Of a stretch of DNA of 64,000 nucleotides, positions 39,070-52,771 are shown one piece after another. The stretch is taken from the NCBI GenBank assembly GCA_000231825.2, contig JH720361.1, positions 303,498-367,497 on the forward strand. Direction: 5' to 3'. Position 1 is the first letter of the stretch. Each line of letters starts with the position of its first letter. The stretch is from Tetrahymena elliotti 4EA (lineage: Eukaryota; Ciliophora; Oligohymenophorea; Hymenostomatida; Tetrahymenidae). The notes beneath the pieces are model-generated. The model was not told the origin of the DNA. It did no database searches and worked only from the letters and a program-made list of their open reading frames with translations. Made by a program: the position numbers and the translations under genes.

Positions 39070-39405
39070 ATGAAACTAATTACTGTATTTGGATTGGTAT
39101 CTGCTTTATTACTCCTCTCTGTTTCAACTATTTTAGTTGTTAAGTAAAATAGGTCAGATGACTTAGCTTCTGAAGACTTTGAATGCTTAAAAGTTACTTA
39201 TGATTATGATCGTTAGTATTATCTACCTCACCTTGTCTATTTCAGTAATACCTGTGAATAGAAGAAAAAATTCACAATTGCTATTGATGACAATTCAGTT
39301 CATTATCGTGTTGTAACAGATTGTCTTTCTCATAATCAGAAATACTTAAAAAATATTCATAAAAATACTACCACAATCTTATCAGTCAAATCAAGAAACT
39401 GTTGA
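39070..39405 (+). CDS. Small putative secreted 4-Cys protein, array copy 2
   Basis: 111 aa, TGA at 39403-39405. The signal segment MKLITVFGLVSALLLLSVST is nearly identical to the other copies. The mature part differs clearly (e.g. EDFECLKVTYDYDRQYYLPH), but the four cysteines keep their places and the protein again ends in ...SRNC. Intact. Confidence 0.8.
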
Positions 39406-41997
39406 TTGAATAATTCCTAAATTTGTCTAAAAATAAACGAGAATATTTTTATGGCAAATTGAAAATAAAATTCTTATTGAAGCTCAAGAATTCAATTAAT
39501 GGCTTTATAAAAAATAAATTATAAAATAAATAAATAACTTTATATACATTTTTTTAAAAGATTGTTTATGATTTTTAAAATAAAAATGAATGACTTAAAA
39601 TTTAACAAATTATCTAAACATTGTTATCTTAAATTGATATTCTTTGATTAAATATATTATATTTACAAAATTTTTGCAAATTTAATTTTAGTTTTGTTCA
39701 AAGGTTATAAAAGATTAAGAACATATTGATTTGTAAAGTTTTAAATAATTAATTTGAAAAATTAAATTCATCAATTTTTTATCCTCATACTAACAACATT
39801 AGAATCTCTTCTTTGTTTAAAAATTCTATTTTACATTTCAGTTATTCATTTCAATTTATTCAAGGGTATCATTTTATAAAGATAATCTTCTTCTAGTTTC
39901 ATATTATCTTGAGAGGAATAAAAGTAATTTGTTTCTTTTTAAAAAGATAAGAGCATCCAGTATTATTTATTGAAATAAATTATCTTAAATCTGCAGAGAT
40001 CCATTTTTATACTTTTAAAACTTTTCAATGTGAATAGAATATTTTTCAAAATATTTAATAAAACTTTTTATCAAAACAAAAAGAAATTTCTTATGGGTAT
40101 TGAAAAATTAATATGACAAAACTATTAAACTATATTAGTTTTATTTTAAAATATATACAGAAATGGGAAGTTTGTCTCAGGAGACCTGAGATTGGATCTT
40201 TCAGATAAGTTAATATTAATTCTTATGCATCTTTTTCAACAAAATCATTCTTGCCATTTTAAATATAAAATATAAATAGAATAAAAATAACAGAATAAAT
40301 AAAATAAATTAGTTCATAAATTATTCAAATATCCCTAACTTACTTTTGAAATCTAATATTTTTTTGCCAAAATTTCTCTATAAAAATTAAGCAACAATTC
40401 TATCAAGGTTGTAATAAAAATAAATAAAGAAGAGAAGAAATATTAATTATCATCTGAGCAAATCTCAAACTCGTTCACAAATTATCAATTTCTAAAGGGT
40501 TTGTTTGGGAAACTTTGATTTTTTAAAAGATAAATTTATAGTAATAGCTAAACAACTATTTTCCCTCAAAGTTAATTTTCAAGCTTTAAAGGTTCTATAT
40601 TTTGCCTCCTTTAATTGAAGTAAATTAATTTCAGATTATCCTCTTAACTTAGTTTGGATATTGATTTCAGTTTAATAAAAAATTTTAAAAATTAAAAAGC
40701 CTAGTATAAGAATTGTAAAAATTTAACTCTTCTATTTCATAGTTTATTTATTTTCCAAATTTATTTAAATTTTATACAATATAATTGAATAACTAATATA
40801 AAAAACTTAAATCAATATTTTTATGACTAAAGTTTCAACTAAAAATTCGATATTTAATCTAATAAATACTATTTATTTTTTTACTTTCTTAATTAAATAA
40901 GATATATAGTTAAAATTTACACTTTAGTTATGATTCATTTTTAGGATATTTAGAAAAAATTATCTATTTTTGATTCTATTTTTTTACATTGCATCTTACA
41001 ATCTCCTCCTTTCATGAAATACTAAAATTTTATTACATATATGAAAATGAATACAAAGATTCTCTCAGTTTATTCTTGATAATGCAGGTATAGATAGATT
41101 AATGCAACAGATAAAAGTTTGAATTATCTTTTCTAAAAAAAATTTGAACAAATCTATCCCCATTTTAATTCACAATGATAAATATTTTATTTTAGCATCT
41201 CTGTATGTCCAGTAATCTATTGTTCTTAGGATATCTCCCATGTATATGACTTCTGTACTTACCTAGTGTTGTCCCATCATTTTCATATACTTGAGGTACT
41301 AGTTTTTTTAAATATAAGAATATTAAATTAGAGCTCTTAGATTTTGAATTAAATAAAAAATTATGTATGTAAGGGAGTAATAAAGAAAATTCTTTCTCTA
41401 ATTTACTTTTTTGTATAAGAAAAAAGGAGTGAAAAAAAATTTATAAAAATAAAATAAATTATTTTTTTTGTAAAGATATAAACAAACATACTTAAGTTAA
41501 ATCTTAATAATAATAAAAATAACTTCAACCAAGCTTTCAGGATTAGAAGGAAAATTTTTTTAGGTTTCAAGATCTTTTTAGTGCTAAAAATCAAGGCTTC
41601 TAAAAAAATAAGAAATTGAAATTTATTTTAAGTTATTCTAATTTATAATGCTATAAAAGAAATTTATTTCAGATTTTAATCATAAAATATTAACTTTTTC
41701 TTTCAATTCTTTTATTTAAATTTCTTTTAAGATTAGAACATCCTTACTAACTATGAATTTATCTTAGATTTATTCAAAATTATTCTAATATTAATTTCTA
41801 AAAATCTGATCAGGGATTTCTAAAGATAATAAATAGATCTGTCGAATCAAGTACATAAAATTGATTCAAATAAATAGAGAAGAAAATTCTTTAATACTTT
41901 TATTTAATTTTTAAATCTATAGTTTGGATACAAAAATTTAATAAATCATTAAAGAATCAAAAACAAGTGAACAAAACAATTAATAAGAAATAAATTA
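39406..41997. other. Array spacer between copies 2 and 3
   Basis: Conserved 3' flank of copy 2, module D near 39880-39950, the inverted segment (40608-40714) and the T-rich leader of copy 3. At 40175-40191 a perfect 7-bp inverted repeat with a 3-base loop (TCTCAGG-AGA-CCTGAGA) sits in a short block (AAATATATACAGAAATGGGA...) that recurs, without the second arm, near 51560. Confidence 0.55.
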
Positions 41998-42336
41998 ATG
42001 AAATTAATTACTGCTTTTGGAATAGTATCTGCTTTATTACTCCTCTCTGTTTCAACTATGTTATTTGTAAAGTAAAATACAACAGATGATTTAACTTAAG
42101 AAAATTTTGAATGCTTAGGAGTTAGTAACAGTTACGATGTTCGTATTGCTAGTTTCTTAGCTTATTTCAGCAATACCTGCTTATTCCCTAAAAAATTCTT
42201 AATTGTTTACGAGAACTAAGACTAAAAAAAGGTTCAATATGAAACAGGTTGCCTTTGGAGAGGTGCTAGTTCGAAAGGAGTAAGAATTCGTTGGTTCACT
42301 CCAGAAATCTATGAAGTTTAAACTAGGGATTGTTGA
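41998..42336 (+). CDS. Small putative secreted 4-Cys protein, array copy 3 (most divergent)
   Basis: 112 aa, TGA at 42334-42336. Signal part MKLITAFGIVSALLLLSVST is conserved. The mature part is the most different of the array: it has SNSYDVRIASFLAYF and LWRGASSKGVRIRWFTPEIY where other copies have LSHN...TTT. The four cysteines remain, the last again C-terminal (...TRDC). Frame is intact, so divergence with frame retention hints at selection rather than decay (inference). Confidence 0.75.
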
Positions 42337-43092
42337 TTGTATAAATCATAAATTTGCCTAAAAATAAATTAGAATGATTTTATGACCAATCTGTAACTTA
42401 AATTCTTAAAGATTTTGAAGCTTGGAATTCAACTGATGGTTTTATTATAAATTAATTTTTAATAAATAATAATATTTTTTTATTTGATTGTTTATGATTT
42501 TAAAATAACTATATATGATTTAAAATTTAATTCAATATTATAACAATTATTATTTGAAATTAAATTAAATAATTAAAATTATCAATTTTGTACAACATTT
42601 TTACTATTTACTCTTACGCACTAATATCTTTGTGTATTCTTTTTTAAAAAAATGCTTAATACTGCAATGTAATTTATTATTTTGCTTTTAGCTATCCTGA
42701 ATATTGAAATTTTTGTAAAAATGATCAATTACATTTATAAATTATTAGACAAAAAAAAACTTACATAATTTTAGATGTAAATGCAATCAATTGTTTATTT
42801 TTAACTTAAAAATATTATATGTCCAAGTAAGATTGCTTATGAAAAAATTATTAATAATCAATTCTATATTTGATAGTATCTACATATATTATAAAAGCAA
42901 TCTATTTAAAGAATAATATTAGCTGTATAGAATTTAAATAGGATGAATAGTTGATTTTCGCCAAAGAAAATTATATATTTTAATATGAATTTTTAATGTT
43001 AAAATAAGACATACATATAAAATAAATTATACACTATCAAAATTTAATAATATTTCCTTTATTTTCAATTACAAATTATATCTTTTTGGGTA
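42337..43092. other. 3' flank of copy 3 up to scaffold gap
   Basis: The first about 200 bp match the 3' flank of the other copies; beyond about 42600 the match fades into AT-rich sequence without a supported gene. Confidence 0.5.
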
Positions 43093-43192
43093 NNNNNNNN
43101 NNNNNNNNNNNNNNNNNNNNNNNNNNNNNNNNNNNNNNNNNNNNNNNNNNNNNNNNNNNNNNNNNNNNNNNNNNNNNNNNNNNNNNNNNNNN
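43093..43192. other. Scaffold gap (100 N)
   Basis: Exactly 100 N. It lies inside the array, where near-identical units would confuse assembly, so array copies may be missing here. Confidence 0.99.
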
Positions 43193-43319
43193 AAAGGCTA
43201 ATTTATGATCAACTTATATTATTTGCCTTTCTTTTAAATTATTTTAAGATACAGTATCTAAAAATATATTTTTTAATAAGAGATATAAAAATTTAAATAA
43301 CAATTTGTATTGGTATTTA

Positions 43320-45000
43320 TATGAGAAGAAAAATAAGATATGGAAGTTCAGCGTTAGGGAAAAGAAGCTTGAGAAAATTTTCACTAAAAATTATTAAATA
43401 TCTGTTAGACTATGTTTGTTATAAAATTTCAAGGAGGTCTTATTAACTAATTCACTATGAAAGCATGAAAAAAAAAATTAGAATAAACAATATTTTTTAA
43501 CTTTTGACTATGAAATATTAATTAATTTAAATGAAATTAGAAGATTAAAAAGGAATTCTCATTTAATAATTTTAGCTTTAATTTAATATCATGTAACTCA
43601 TAAAATATTTTAATTAACAAACTAATTTATTCAATATTAAACATTATTTTATAAGAAATAAAATCCAAATACTTTTAATATTTTTAGGATAGAGAGAGAT
43701 TGAAGAAAAAAGGAGTCAATAAAAAATTTATATACCTTAAAAAAGGTAACAAAATTAAATAAAATAAATTATATTCATGTTGAGTAACACATACTTAAGC
43801 TTTTGGGTGTGAATGGAAATTTTTTTTTAGGTTTTAAGGTAATTTTAGTAGTTGTAATAAAGACTACTTACAAAATGAATTTATTTTTTTAAGTTATTCT
43901 AACTTTATGTGATCAAAGATATTTATTTTCTTCACTTATTCTTTCAATTCTTTTAGAAAGATAAAATTTCTTTTAAGATTAGACATCCTGAGGAACTATG
44001 AATTTATCTTAGTTCTTTATTATTGATTATTCTTATATTAATTTCTATCAGGGATTTCGAGAGGGAATCGTTTTATCGAATCAAATACATAAAATTGAAT
44101 TAAAATAAATTGAGAAGTAAATTCTTTAATACTTTTATTTTTGAATTAAGATATTTTTTGGACAAAAGAATATATAAATTATAAAAGTATCAAAAACAAT
44201 TTAGCAAAATAGTTAATAAGAAGAAATAAATTAATATATAAATTTTTTTTAAAGTACTGTTTATATTTTAAAATAAAATAAGATTTAAAATTTAACAAAA
44301 TATTAATATTGACTATTTGAAATTAAATTAAATGATTAAAATCATCAACTTTTTATCCTCAAACTAATATTTTTAAAATATTTACTCACACTCTTACTCA
44401 ATAAACTGAAATTAGAGTTAAAACCATTTTCAATTAAAAACCAAAAAATTTTTATTTTTGAACTTAATTAATAAGGATATTTTGATTTTTGATTAATATT
44501 AATTTTGAATTATTATTCTGTATAAGATAAAATAATTATAAAAATGTTTTATTAATATACAACACATTTTTTTTAAATATTTATTCAGATAATATTACCA
44601 ATATAAAATTTAAGTCTGATTCTTTATTCATTTCAATACCCATGTTTTAATTGTGAAGAGATTTAGATTATCATAAAGATTAATCTCTAATCTCTTTCTC
44701 TGAATTATTATTTCTTAAGGTTTTAAGTCTCAATTTCAATATCTTTACAATTCAACTTATTATTCCTACTTTTTCATTCAGAAAATTATCTCTTCTTTCT
44801 CAAAAATTCCTTCATATATTTAAGTTATTAATAAATAATTAATTCATTGCTATTTGTTCTCATAAAAATAATCTAATTCTATATTATTATTTTGAGAAGA
44901 ATAAAATGAATCTGTTTTTTTTGATAAAAGATATGAGCATTATTTACTATTTATCAAATTATTTTGATCATCAATTTCATTGTTACTTTTTAAAGAAATT
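43320..45000 (+). pseudogene. Array unit whose coding region is missing (relic)
   Basis: Module A (about 43325) and the complete gene leader are present up to AGAAATAAATTAAT at 44222-44235, where the ATG should follow. The sequence continues directly with ATATAAATTTTTTTTAAAG, normally found about 140 bp after the stop codon, and then with the usual 3' flank. The whole coding region plus proximal 3' UTR (about 0.45-0.5 kb in other copies) is absent, with TA/AT microhomology at the junction. Confidence 0.8.
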
Positions 45001-47038
45001 AGAAAAATAATTAATTAAAAATAATATTTAAACAATAAGTTAATTTTAAATAAATAATTTAAAATTATCTCACTAAAACTGAAATTTCTTATTAATAAAT
45101 AAAGAAATATTTTTACACTAAACTCAGACTCAAAATTTAGAGAATAGAGACCAATGATTTTAATTCTTTTTCATTATTTTATTCTTATCTTTTTAAAAAT
45201 GAGAAAAATAAATTATAAACAAACTTAATTTTAAAAAAATGAATTCTAAATGAGCTATTTATCATAAAAATTAAATCTTTATTTGTTTGTGAATAAATAT
45301 ACTATTTAAATTAAAAAATTATTTATTTTATCTGAGAGTAAATGATAAAATTTAGAGATTTGAGCATTTATCAAAATTAAATACTAATTCTGAAAACCAC
45401 TTTCACCACAATCATTTTACCTTTTTAAACTATTCAAAAATAAATTGAAATAAAAAAGAAATAAATTAATTAATAAAGATTCTACTACATATTTATAATA
45501 TTTATAGTAGACAACAATAAAATTAAATAGTTCAAATTTTTATTGTTTAAACGATATCCTTAATTTCTTTCTTAATTTCTCAGATGAATATATTAGAGGG
45601 ATGGGGGTTCTCCAAGGATCACCATATTTTTAACCCTAATAATGTGATTTTTCCTAGAAAATATTTTATTTTGTTTGTTTTGTTTTTTATTTTATGGGAA
45701 TTTGTTTTGGTTAAAAAGTATAACAATCATATCTTTTTATTTAACTTTTGTAAAAAATACTTATAATTTTTAAACAAAGTGAGCCGTAAATTTATTAAAT
45801 ATTTACTTTTAGCTATGATGTTTAAGTGTGAATTTAAATTGCAGTTTAAAATTTATAAAAAATGAAAAAAATAAATAGAAAAAAAAAAGTAAAAAGAATG
45901 AATTTTAAAAAATAAATTAAATCTAAACTTAAATTTTAACAATTAGTTTGGGAATTCAAAAAAATCTAATTTCTTTAAAAATTAAGAAATGCATACTATC
46001 TTTATTCAGATTTCATTTTTGATGTTTTAATTGGATTTTTTTTAATTTCTAATAAAATAGTAATTCGATATCAAAAGTAAAATTAGAATGTCTGTCACTT
46101 AGACACTTCTGAGAATTTATGAACTATCTTTATGCTGAACTAATTTTTTTCCTTGTATTTGATATTGGTGGCTTTGAAAAAGTTAATAAAATTTAATTAA
46201 TAACTTTTGCTTCGATTTCCAAAATTTTTTAAATTAGATTCATTGGATCTGGTTTGGGTGAATGTTCAGGATAGTGTAGGAGATTCTGTAGAAGGAGAAG
46301 GTGCATCTAAACTTGTTTCATAAAAAATTATCAATTAAAAAGTTTTAAATATCACAAATTACTTGATGTAAATAAAAAATTAATTAAATTGGAAAAAAGT
46401 ACTCGTATTAAATTTATATTTACTTAGTTAATTTCAAAGATATCATTAATTATTTACAAATAAAGAATATAAAAACAGATTAGATATCATAAATATGCTT
46501 AAAATAACTATTGTAATCATTGTTTTTTAAACTTAAACTCTTAAACTTAACTATATTTGAATAAGTTTATACATACAATTCAAATCAATAATACATTAGA
46601 TTTGAATTTCATTTTATCTAATAACACTTATGTTTTCTATCTATTTGATATTTTGTAATAGTTTAAATAAATTATGTTTGTAAAGGAATTTTAGTTTAAA
46701 TTTTGGCTTTATTTAATATTTTTTACTCATAAATTATATTATTATTAAAAATCTAGCTAGTTTATTCAAAAAAAGATATTATTTATGAATCATAAAGTAG
46801 TAGAAGATCATCTATTATTTTGATGTTTTTAAACATTTCTAAATTTAAAAAATGGCAATCATCTAAAAAGCAGCTAATTTAAAATTTGCCCAATTAATGA
46901 ATAAACCCTCATAATTTTATATATCCTAGAAAATGTTTTATTTTGCTTGTTTTTGATTTTATGAAATATTATTTTGGTTAAAAAGTATAAAAATCACTTC
47001 ATGTTGTTTATTTTCAACTTTTTATAAAAAATAGCAAA
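45001..47038. other. Array-derived spacer, no intact gene
   Basis: Contains module-B-like sequence at about 45650-45730 and again at 46920-47000. Around 46235-46325 is a locally G-rich patch (GGATCTGGTTTGGGTGAATG...), open as ...LDLVWVNVQDSVGDSVEGEG on the plus strand, unlike the surroundings. It may be a fragment of a gene, but it is too short to identify. Confidence 0.45.
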
Positions 47039-47857
47039 TCATTTGACAAAGTTTTCAGGAGGGAAAGAATTGTTTAAATAAAAAATCAAAATTTAAAATT
47101 TGAAAATGTATTTCTTTATATATGATTTGTTTGGCCATTAAAGCTTTTCTATTTTTCCCTCTAGAAATTGTTGCACAGCCTTAGCTCCATGAGGACCGCT
47201 ATTATCTTATAAAATCTTATTTTACATATCAATTTTAGGTTTCTCAAAAAAGCCTTCATTCAAAACTTAAATGTACTTCTCACTATTAAAATACCTTCCA
47301 GCCTGATTAGTGAAAGTGGTCCTTCGAAGCTGATTGCCCCCATACTGATATCTCTAGCCCATCATGATGACTTGATTTCGGTAGAAACAATCTTGGAAAT
47401 CGGTTTGTTGATAATATTATGCAATTGGATTTCTTAAAGTAAGGTTTAATTATCACTTCATTCCCTTTTGACAGTTTCTAGCTCTCTCCGAAATAATTTC
47501 ATTTAATTATTGCTACCTGTGATATCCTAAATCTCCTCCATAAAATTTGAAATTTTACTGAGCCTATTGAACTTGCTGTTTTTGTTATTCTCATTTTTTT
47601 TAAGCTTCTTGTAGTGGAAAAAATATAAAAAAGTATCTTTTTTGGTCTTCTTCTTAGCAACAATTGAGTGTTGGTTTTCAACTACCTTGTCCTAATAAGC
47701 TTTGGAGGGAATTTAAGGTTGATTTGTTGTTTAATGATATTGAGAATTAATGTCTTGATTTATTTACCAATCTTTTAAAACTCTTTGTGAATTTCTCTTC
47801 TATTTTTTTAAGATCTCTTTAGATTTTAGGTGCAAAAGTGAAAAAGATGAATAATTT
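47039..47857 (-). pseudogene. Unidentified gene remnant with a frameshift, inserted in the array
   Basis: Minus strand, higher GC than its surroundings. The first part (47857 down to 47458) reads KEILKKQKRNSQRVLKDW ... KLFRRELETVKRE then TGA. A second frame, opening just after another TGA at 47455-47453, reads NLTLRNPIAQYYQQTDFQDC ... YQYGGNQLRRTTFTNQAGRY ... SGPHGAKAVQQFLEGKIEKL before fading into AT-rich sequence and TGA at 47041-47039. The composition, with Trp, Cys, Arg and Gly, is protein-like. No start codon is visible at the 5' end and no intron repairs the frame, so I call it a broken fragment. Family not recognised. Confidence 0.55.
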
Positions 47858-48234
47858 CAACTATTGGTTGAAAAAATTAAATGGTTAAATAATAAAATTC
47901 ATCTAAGTTAATATTACTTATTGTAAATTATTCATATCATTAATATAAAAGGCAACCAGAAATTTATAAATTTAAAAAATTTAATAAAAAATAGTAACCT
48001 TCTCAATCTAGCCATGTTTAACTTTCATAGTTACCTAGTGATTCGATTAAACTGACCTAAGATAACTGAGAGTATATTTAAAAAGAGGGCATATTAAATA
48101 GGGTATATACAGGTTTTGATATTTAATGAGCAACTTGAGGGTTAGGAAGAATTAGAAATTATAAAAAAATCATCAAACATACAAAAACACAGAAATTATT
48201 AAGAAAACAATAAAAAGAAAAACTAGTCTAATTA

Positions 48235-49943
48235 TTTTTTTAAAGTGATTTGAGCAACTTCTATGAGATGAGAAATGTGATATAGAAATTCAATTTAAAG
48301 GAAAAAGAGACTTAAAATATTTTCTCTAAAAAATATTAAATATCTGATAAACTTTGTTTGTTTTTAAACTTCAAAGAGGTGTTATTATCTAATTAACTAT
48401 TAAAGTATGAAATAGGAAAATACAATAAAAAATATTTTTTAACTTTAGATTAGTAATTTTAATTAAATTAAATTAAACTAGAATAAAAAAATGTTGATTC
48501 AAAAGGAATTTTTGATTTAAAAATTTTAGTTTTCTTTTATATTTAGTAACCCATAAAATATTATTATTAAGAAACTATTAAATATTATTTTATGAGTCAG
48601 TAGGTACAAGATCATCTATTATTTTCATATTTTTAAAGGTTTCTAAATTAAAGAATTCACAGCAATCTAAAAAATAATTAATTAAATTTGTGCTCATAAT
48701 TAATGAATGAGCACTCATAATTTTATTTATATTAGAAAATATTTTATTTTGTTTGTTTTTATTTTATGAGATTTATTTTGGTTAAAAAGTATAAAAATCA
48801 TGTCTTATTGTTTTCTTTTATTCAAAAATATGAATTGAAGATTTTTATAAAAATATATCAAATAAATTTATTTGATGGCTTTTTAAACAAATTTCGCCAC
48901 ATTAAATTTCGATTTTCACATAGCCTTCATAACAAAAATTAGAGATTTTTGTAAATTATTTTTGACATCTTAAAACATAGTTAGAGGTTTTGAGTAGTTT
49001 TTCAAATGGGAATACTTCATGAGAAGTTATTCATCTTCATTTGAAATTTAAAACAAATCAAGCTGTTAATTATTATGTGGTTCTTAGATTTTGAATTAAA
49101 AATTTATAAAAGTAAACTGGATATAAAAGAGTTAGAAAAGAAATATTTATTTTATATTAATTTCTAGAAATTTTCTACCAATAAAAGAATTATAATTAAA
49201 AATTTTGGTAAGGGAGTTATGTAGAAAAATTAAAAAAAAATTTACTTGTTTAATTTTTAAAGAAATAATAAATATATTCTTATTTTACTTAAAAGATTTT
49301 AAATAAATGATTCATCCAAGTAGGATAAAGATTGAAGAGAAAAGGAGTGAATAAAAATTTTATTTACTAGAACAATATTCAATCAAATAAATTATATTAA
49401 TGCCAATATAAAAACATACTTAATTAAATCTTAATTGTATCAAAAAAATGTAAGGATTTTAAAAAAAAGAACTTAAATCAACATGTTAGGAATGCTAGGA
49501 AAATTTTTTTTAGTTTATGATCTTTTGAATAAAAAAATAAGAAAATGAAATTTATTAGAAGTAATTCTAATTTAAAAGAAAATTAAAATGGTATAAAAGA
49601 AATTTATTTCAGATTTTAATAATAAAATTTTAACTTTTTCCTTCAATTCTTTTACATTGGTATAACTTTGTTTAAGATTAAATAGAACTATGCATTTATT
49701 TTAGATATTTATACATTATTAATATATTAATTTCAAAAAAATCTGATCAGGGGATTTCTAAAGGTAATTAATTCCTTTATATAATCAAGTAGATAAAAAC
49801 GAATTCTAATAAATTGAGAAGTTAATTAAATTCTTTTATACTTTTATTTAATTTTTAAATCTAGATATTATGGATGAAGAGTTTTTTTAAAACATAAAAG
49901 AATCGAAAACAAATGAATAAAATAATTAATAAGAAATAAACTA
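48235..49943. other. Array unit 4: 5' modules and leader of copy 4
   Basis: Begins sharply at TTTTTTTAAAGTGATTTGAG, the same sequence that starts the unit at about 62063. It contains modules A, B and C in order and the long T-rich leader, with blocks shared by all units: CAGATTTTAATAATAAAATT, TCTGATCAGGGGATTTCTAA and AATTGAGAAGTTAATT. No gene until the ATG. Confidence 0.75.
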
Positions 49944-50279
49944 ATGAAATTAATTACTGCATTAGGGTTGGTATCTGCTTTATTGCTCCTTTCTGTTTCA
50001 ACTATTTTAGTTGTTAAGTAAAATAGAACAGATGACTTAACATCTGAAAATTTTGAATGCTTAGAACTTACATATGGTTATGCTCCTGAATATTATGTAC
50101 ATTTCCTTGCGTATTTCAGTAATACATGCTAATAGAAGAAAAAATTTACAATTGCTATTGATGACAATTAAACTCGTTATAGTATCTAAACAGATTGCCT
50201 TTCTCACAATGAGAGATACTAATAAATTATTCATACATAAACTACAACAGTATTATCAGTCAAATCAAGAAACTGTTGA
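49944..50279 (+). CDS. Small putative secreted 4-Cys protein, array copy 4
   Basis: 111 aa, TGA at 50277-50279. Signal MKLITALGLVSALLLLSVST. The mature part carries ENFECLELTYGYAPEYYVHF, SNTCQQKKKFTIAIDDN and TDCLSHNERY, and ends ...SVKSRNC. It is closest to copy 2 in the middle part. Four cysteines kept; intact. Confidence 0.8.
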
Positions 50280-52771
50280 TTGAATAATTCCTACATTTTC
50301 TAAAAATAAATTAGAATTTTTTTTGGCAAATCTGTAAATGAGATTCTTGAAGATGATGAAGCTCTAGGATTCAATTAATGGTTTTATTATAAATTAAATG
50401 AATTATAAATAATTAACTATATATAAATTTTTTTAAAGGATTGTTTATGATTAAAATTACTATGAATGACTTAAAATTTAACAAATTATTTAAACACTAT
50501 AATATATTGAATATTTAAATTTGAAATTTTTTGAGAAAATAAATTATATTTTCAAAGTTTTTGCAAATTTAATTTTAGTTTTGTTCTAGGGTCATAAAAA
50601 TCAAAAACATATGAATCTGCAAAGTTTTAAATCATAGAAATTAAATTGATTCCATCAATTTTTTATCCTAAGACTAACATTTTTAAATAAAGATTTATTT
50701 GTTATAACTATTATATGACTCTAACTCTTTAAGAAATAAGAGTAATTATTAAGAGCTAAAACTTGACTGTTTTCAATTAAAAATCAAACAATTTTTTTAG
50801 ATTAGAACTTAGTAACTAAGTATACTTTGACTCATAATTAATATAAATTACTTTTTAGAATGAATTTAAATCAAATTCAATTAAACTTTTTAAATTAGCT
50901 TTGTTTAAATAAAAATTCATCTTCTATTGATTTATTTGTTAATATTTTTTTAATTTGCAAAATCTCATCAAAATTATAAAAATAAATTTTTAATGATCCA
51001 ATAAAATATTCCAAAGTTTACAATTTTAATCTTAAAAAAGTAAGTAAGTTAATTTATTAAAATTAGAATATATTTGAAAATTTGGTTTCTTCAAGCATAT
51101 CAATCAATACCTATGATTTATTGGAAATCCAAGCTTAATTTCTTTCTCTAAATAATTATTACTTGAGTATTTAAGTCTTAATTTGAATATCTTTATGATT
51201 CATCTCATTCATGCTCTTTAATTCTGAAAATTATCTCTTCTTTTTTAAAAATTCTATTTTTTCTTTATAAGTTATTCATTTCTATTTATTCAAGAGAATC
51301 ATTTTATGAAGATAATCTTCTTCTAGTTTCAAATAATCTTAAGAGGAATTAAAATAAACTTGCTTCTTTTTAAAAATATAAGAGCATTCATTACTTTGTA
51401 TTGAAATCAATCATTTTAAGAGCTGTAGAGATCTATTTTTGTGCTTTTAGTAACTTCTTCAATATAAATAGAATATTTTCCAAAATATTTAATAAAACTT
51501 CTTAGAGGTATTGAAAAATTAATATGACAAAAACTATTAAACAATATTCATTTAATATAAAAATATATACACAAATGTGGAGTTCGTCTCAGGAAAATTG
51601 ATTTTTTTTTTTGACCATCTATTGTAACCCCAATAAACTAGTTTATTAAATATTAAATATAATTTTATGAATCAGATAGTAGAAGTTATTTTTATTATTT
51701 TAGATATTAAAGAAGGTTTCTAAATTAAAAAAATCACAACAATTTAAAAAATAATTAATTAAATTTTTGCTCACATTTCATGAATGAGCCCTTAAAATTT
51801 TATTTATATTAGAAAATATTTTATTTTATTTGTTTACTATTTTATGAAATCTATTTTGGTTAAAACAACATCAAAATCATATCTTAATATTTTACCTTTA
51901 TTCAAAAATACTATTTTTTATTAAATATTTACTTTTAGGTTATGATAAACAAATTAATTTTTTTATTTTCAGGATTTAATAAAAAACTTATTTCTTTTGT
52001 CTAATTGTAAAATATTATTTTTCACATCTTAAAACATAGTTATTGGTTTTGAGTAGTTGTTAAAATATGAATTCTTCACAAGAAATCATCCATCCTCATT
52101 TGAAATTTAAAACAAGTCGAGTTCTTTATTATTATTTGGCTCTTTAATTTTAAATTAAAAATTTATAAAAGTAAACTGGTAATAAAAGAATATAAGAACA
52201 AGTATTTAATTTTTGATTAAATTAGAAATTTTCAACCTTAAAGAATTAAAAAATGTAAGTAAGAGATTAATATAGAAAATTTTTATAAATTTACTTTTTT
52301 TGTTTGATTAATACAAATTGTATTTACCTTTAAAAATTTATCAAAATTAAATAAAATAAATTAATTTCAAGATAAAAACATACTTAATTAAATCTTTATT
52401 ACATCAGAAAAAATGTAGGATTTTTTAATAAATTAACTTGAACAAATCTAATTTAAAAGAAAGCTGGAATGGTGTAAAAGAAATTTGTTGCAGATTTAAT
52501 CATAAAATATTAAATTTTCGTTTCAATTCTTTTATCTAGGTATATTTATTAAAGATTATTAATATTTTAGTTTTTAAAAAATCTGAACAGGGAATTTATA
52601 AAGGTAATTCCTTTATCTAATACATAAAATGAATTCAAATAAATTGAGAAGTAAATTGAATTCTTTTATATTGTTTTTTAATTTTAAATCTAGATATTTT
52701 GGGCTAAGAAATTGTATAAAACATAAAAGAATCAAAAAAAAGTTAATAAAATAATTAAAAGAAATAAACTA
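50280..52771. other. Array spacer between copies 4 and 5
   Basis: 3' flank of copy 4, module D (about 51320), module B (about 51800), module C (about 52030) and a leader shortened by deletions compared with unit 4. No other gene seen. Confidence 0.65.

Noticed and set aside
40175..40191. 7-bp inverted repeat as a terminator or mobile-element end
   Set aside because: The matching block near 51560 lacks the second arm, and no element body or target duplication is visible.
50074..50283. Frame overlapping array copy 4, with a similar one at 59219-59428 in copy 7
   Set aside because: Out-of-frame shadows of the small secreted protein; similar to each other only because the underlying gene is conserved.
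50380..50400. Possible coding meaning of the conserved 3' flank (ILEDVEALEFNQ-like reading) in all copies
   Set aside because: Indels between copies break this frame in most units; it joins the gene only in copy 6 after the stop loss.
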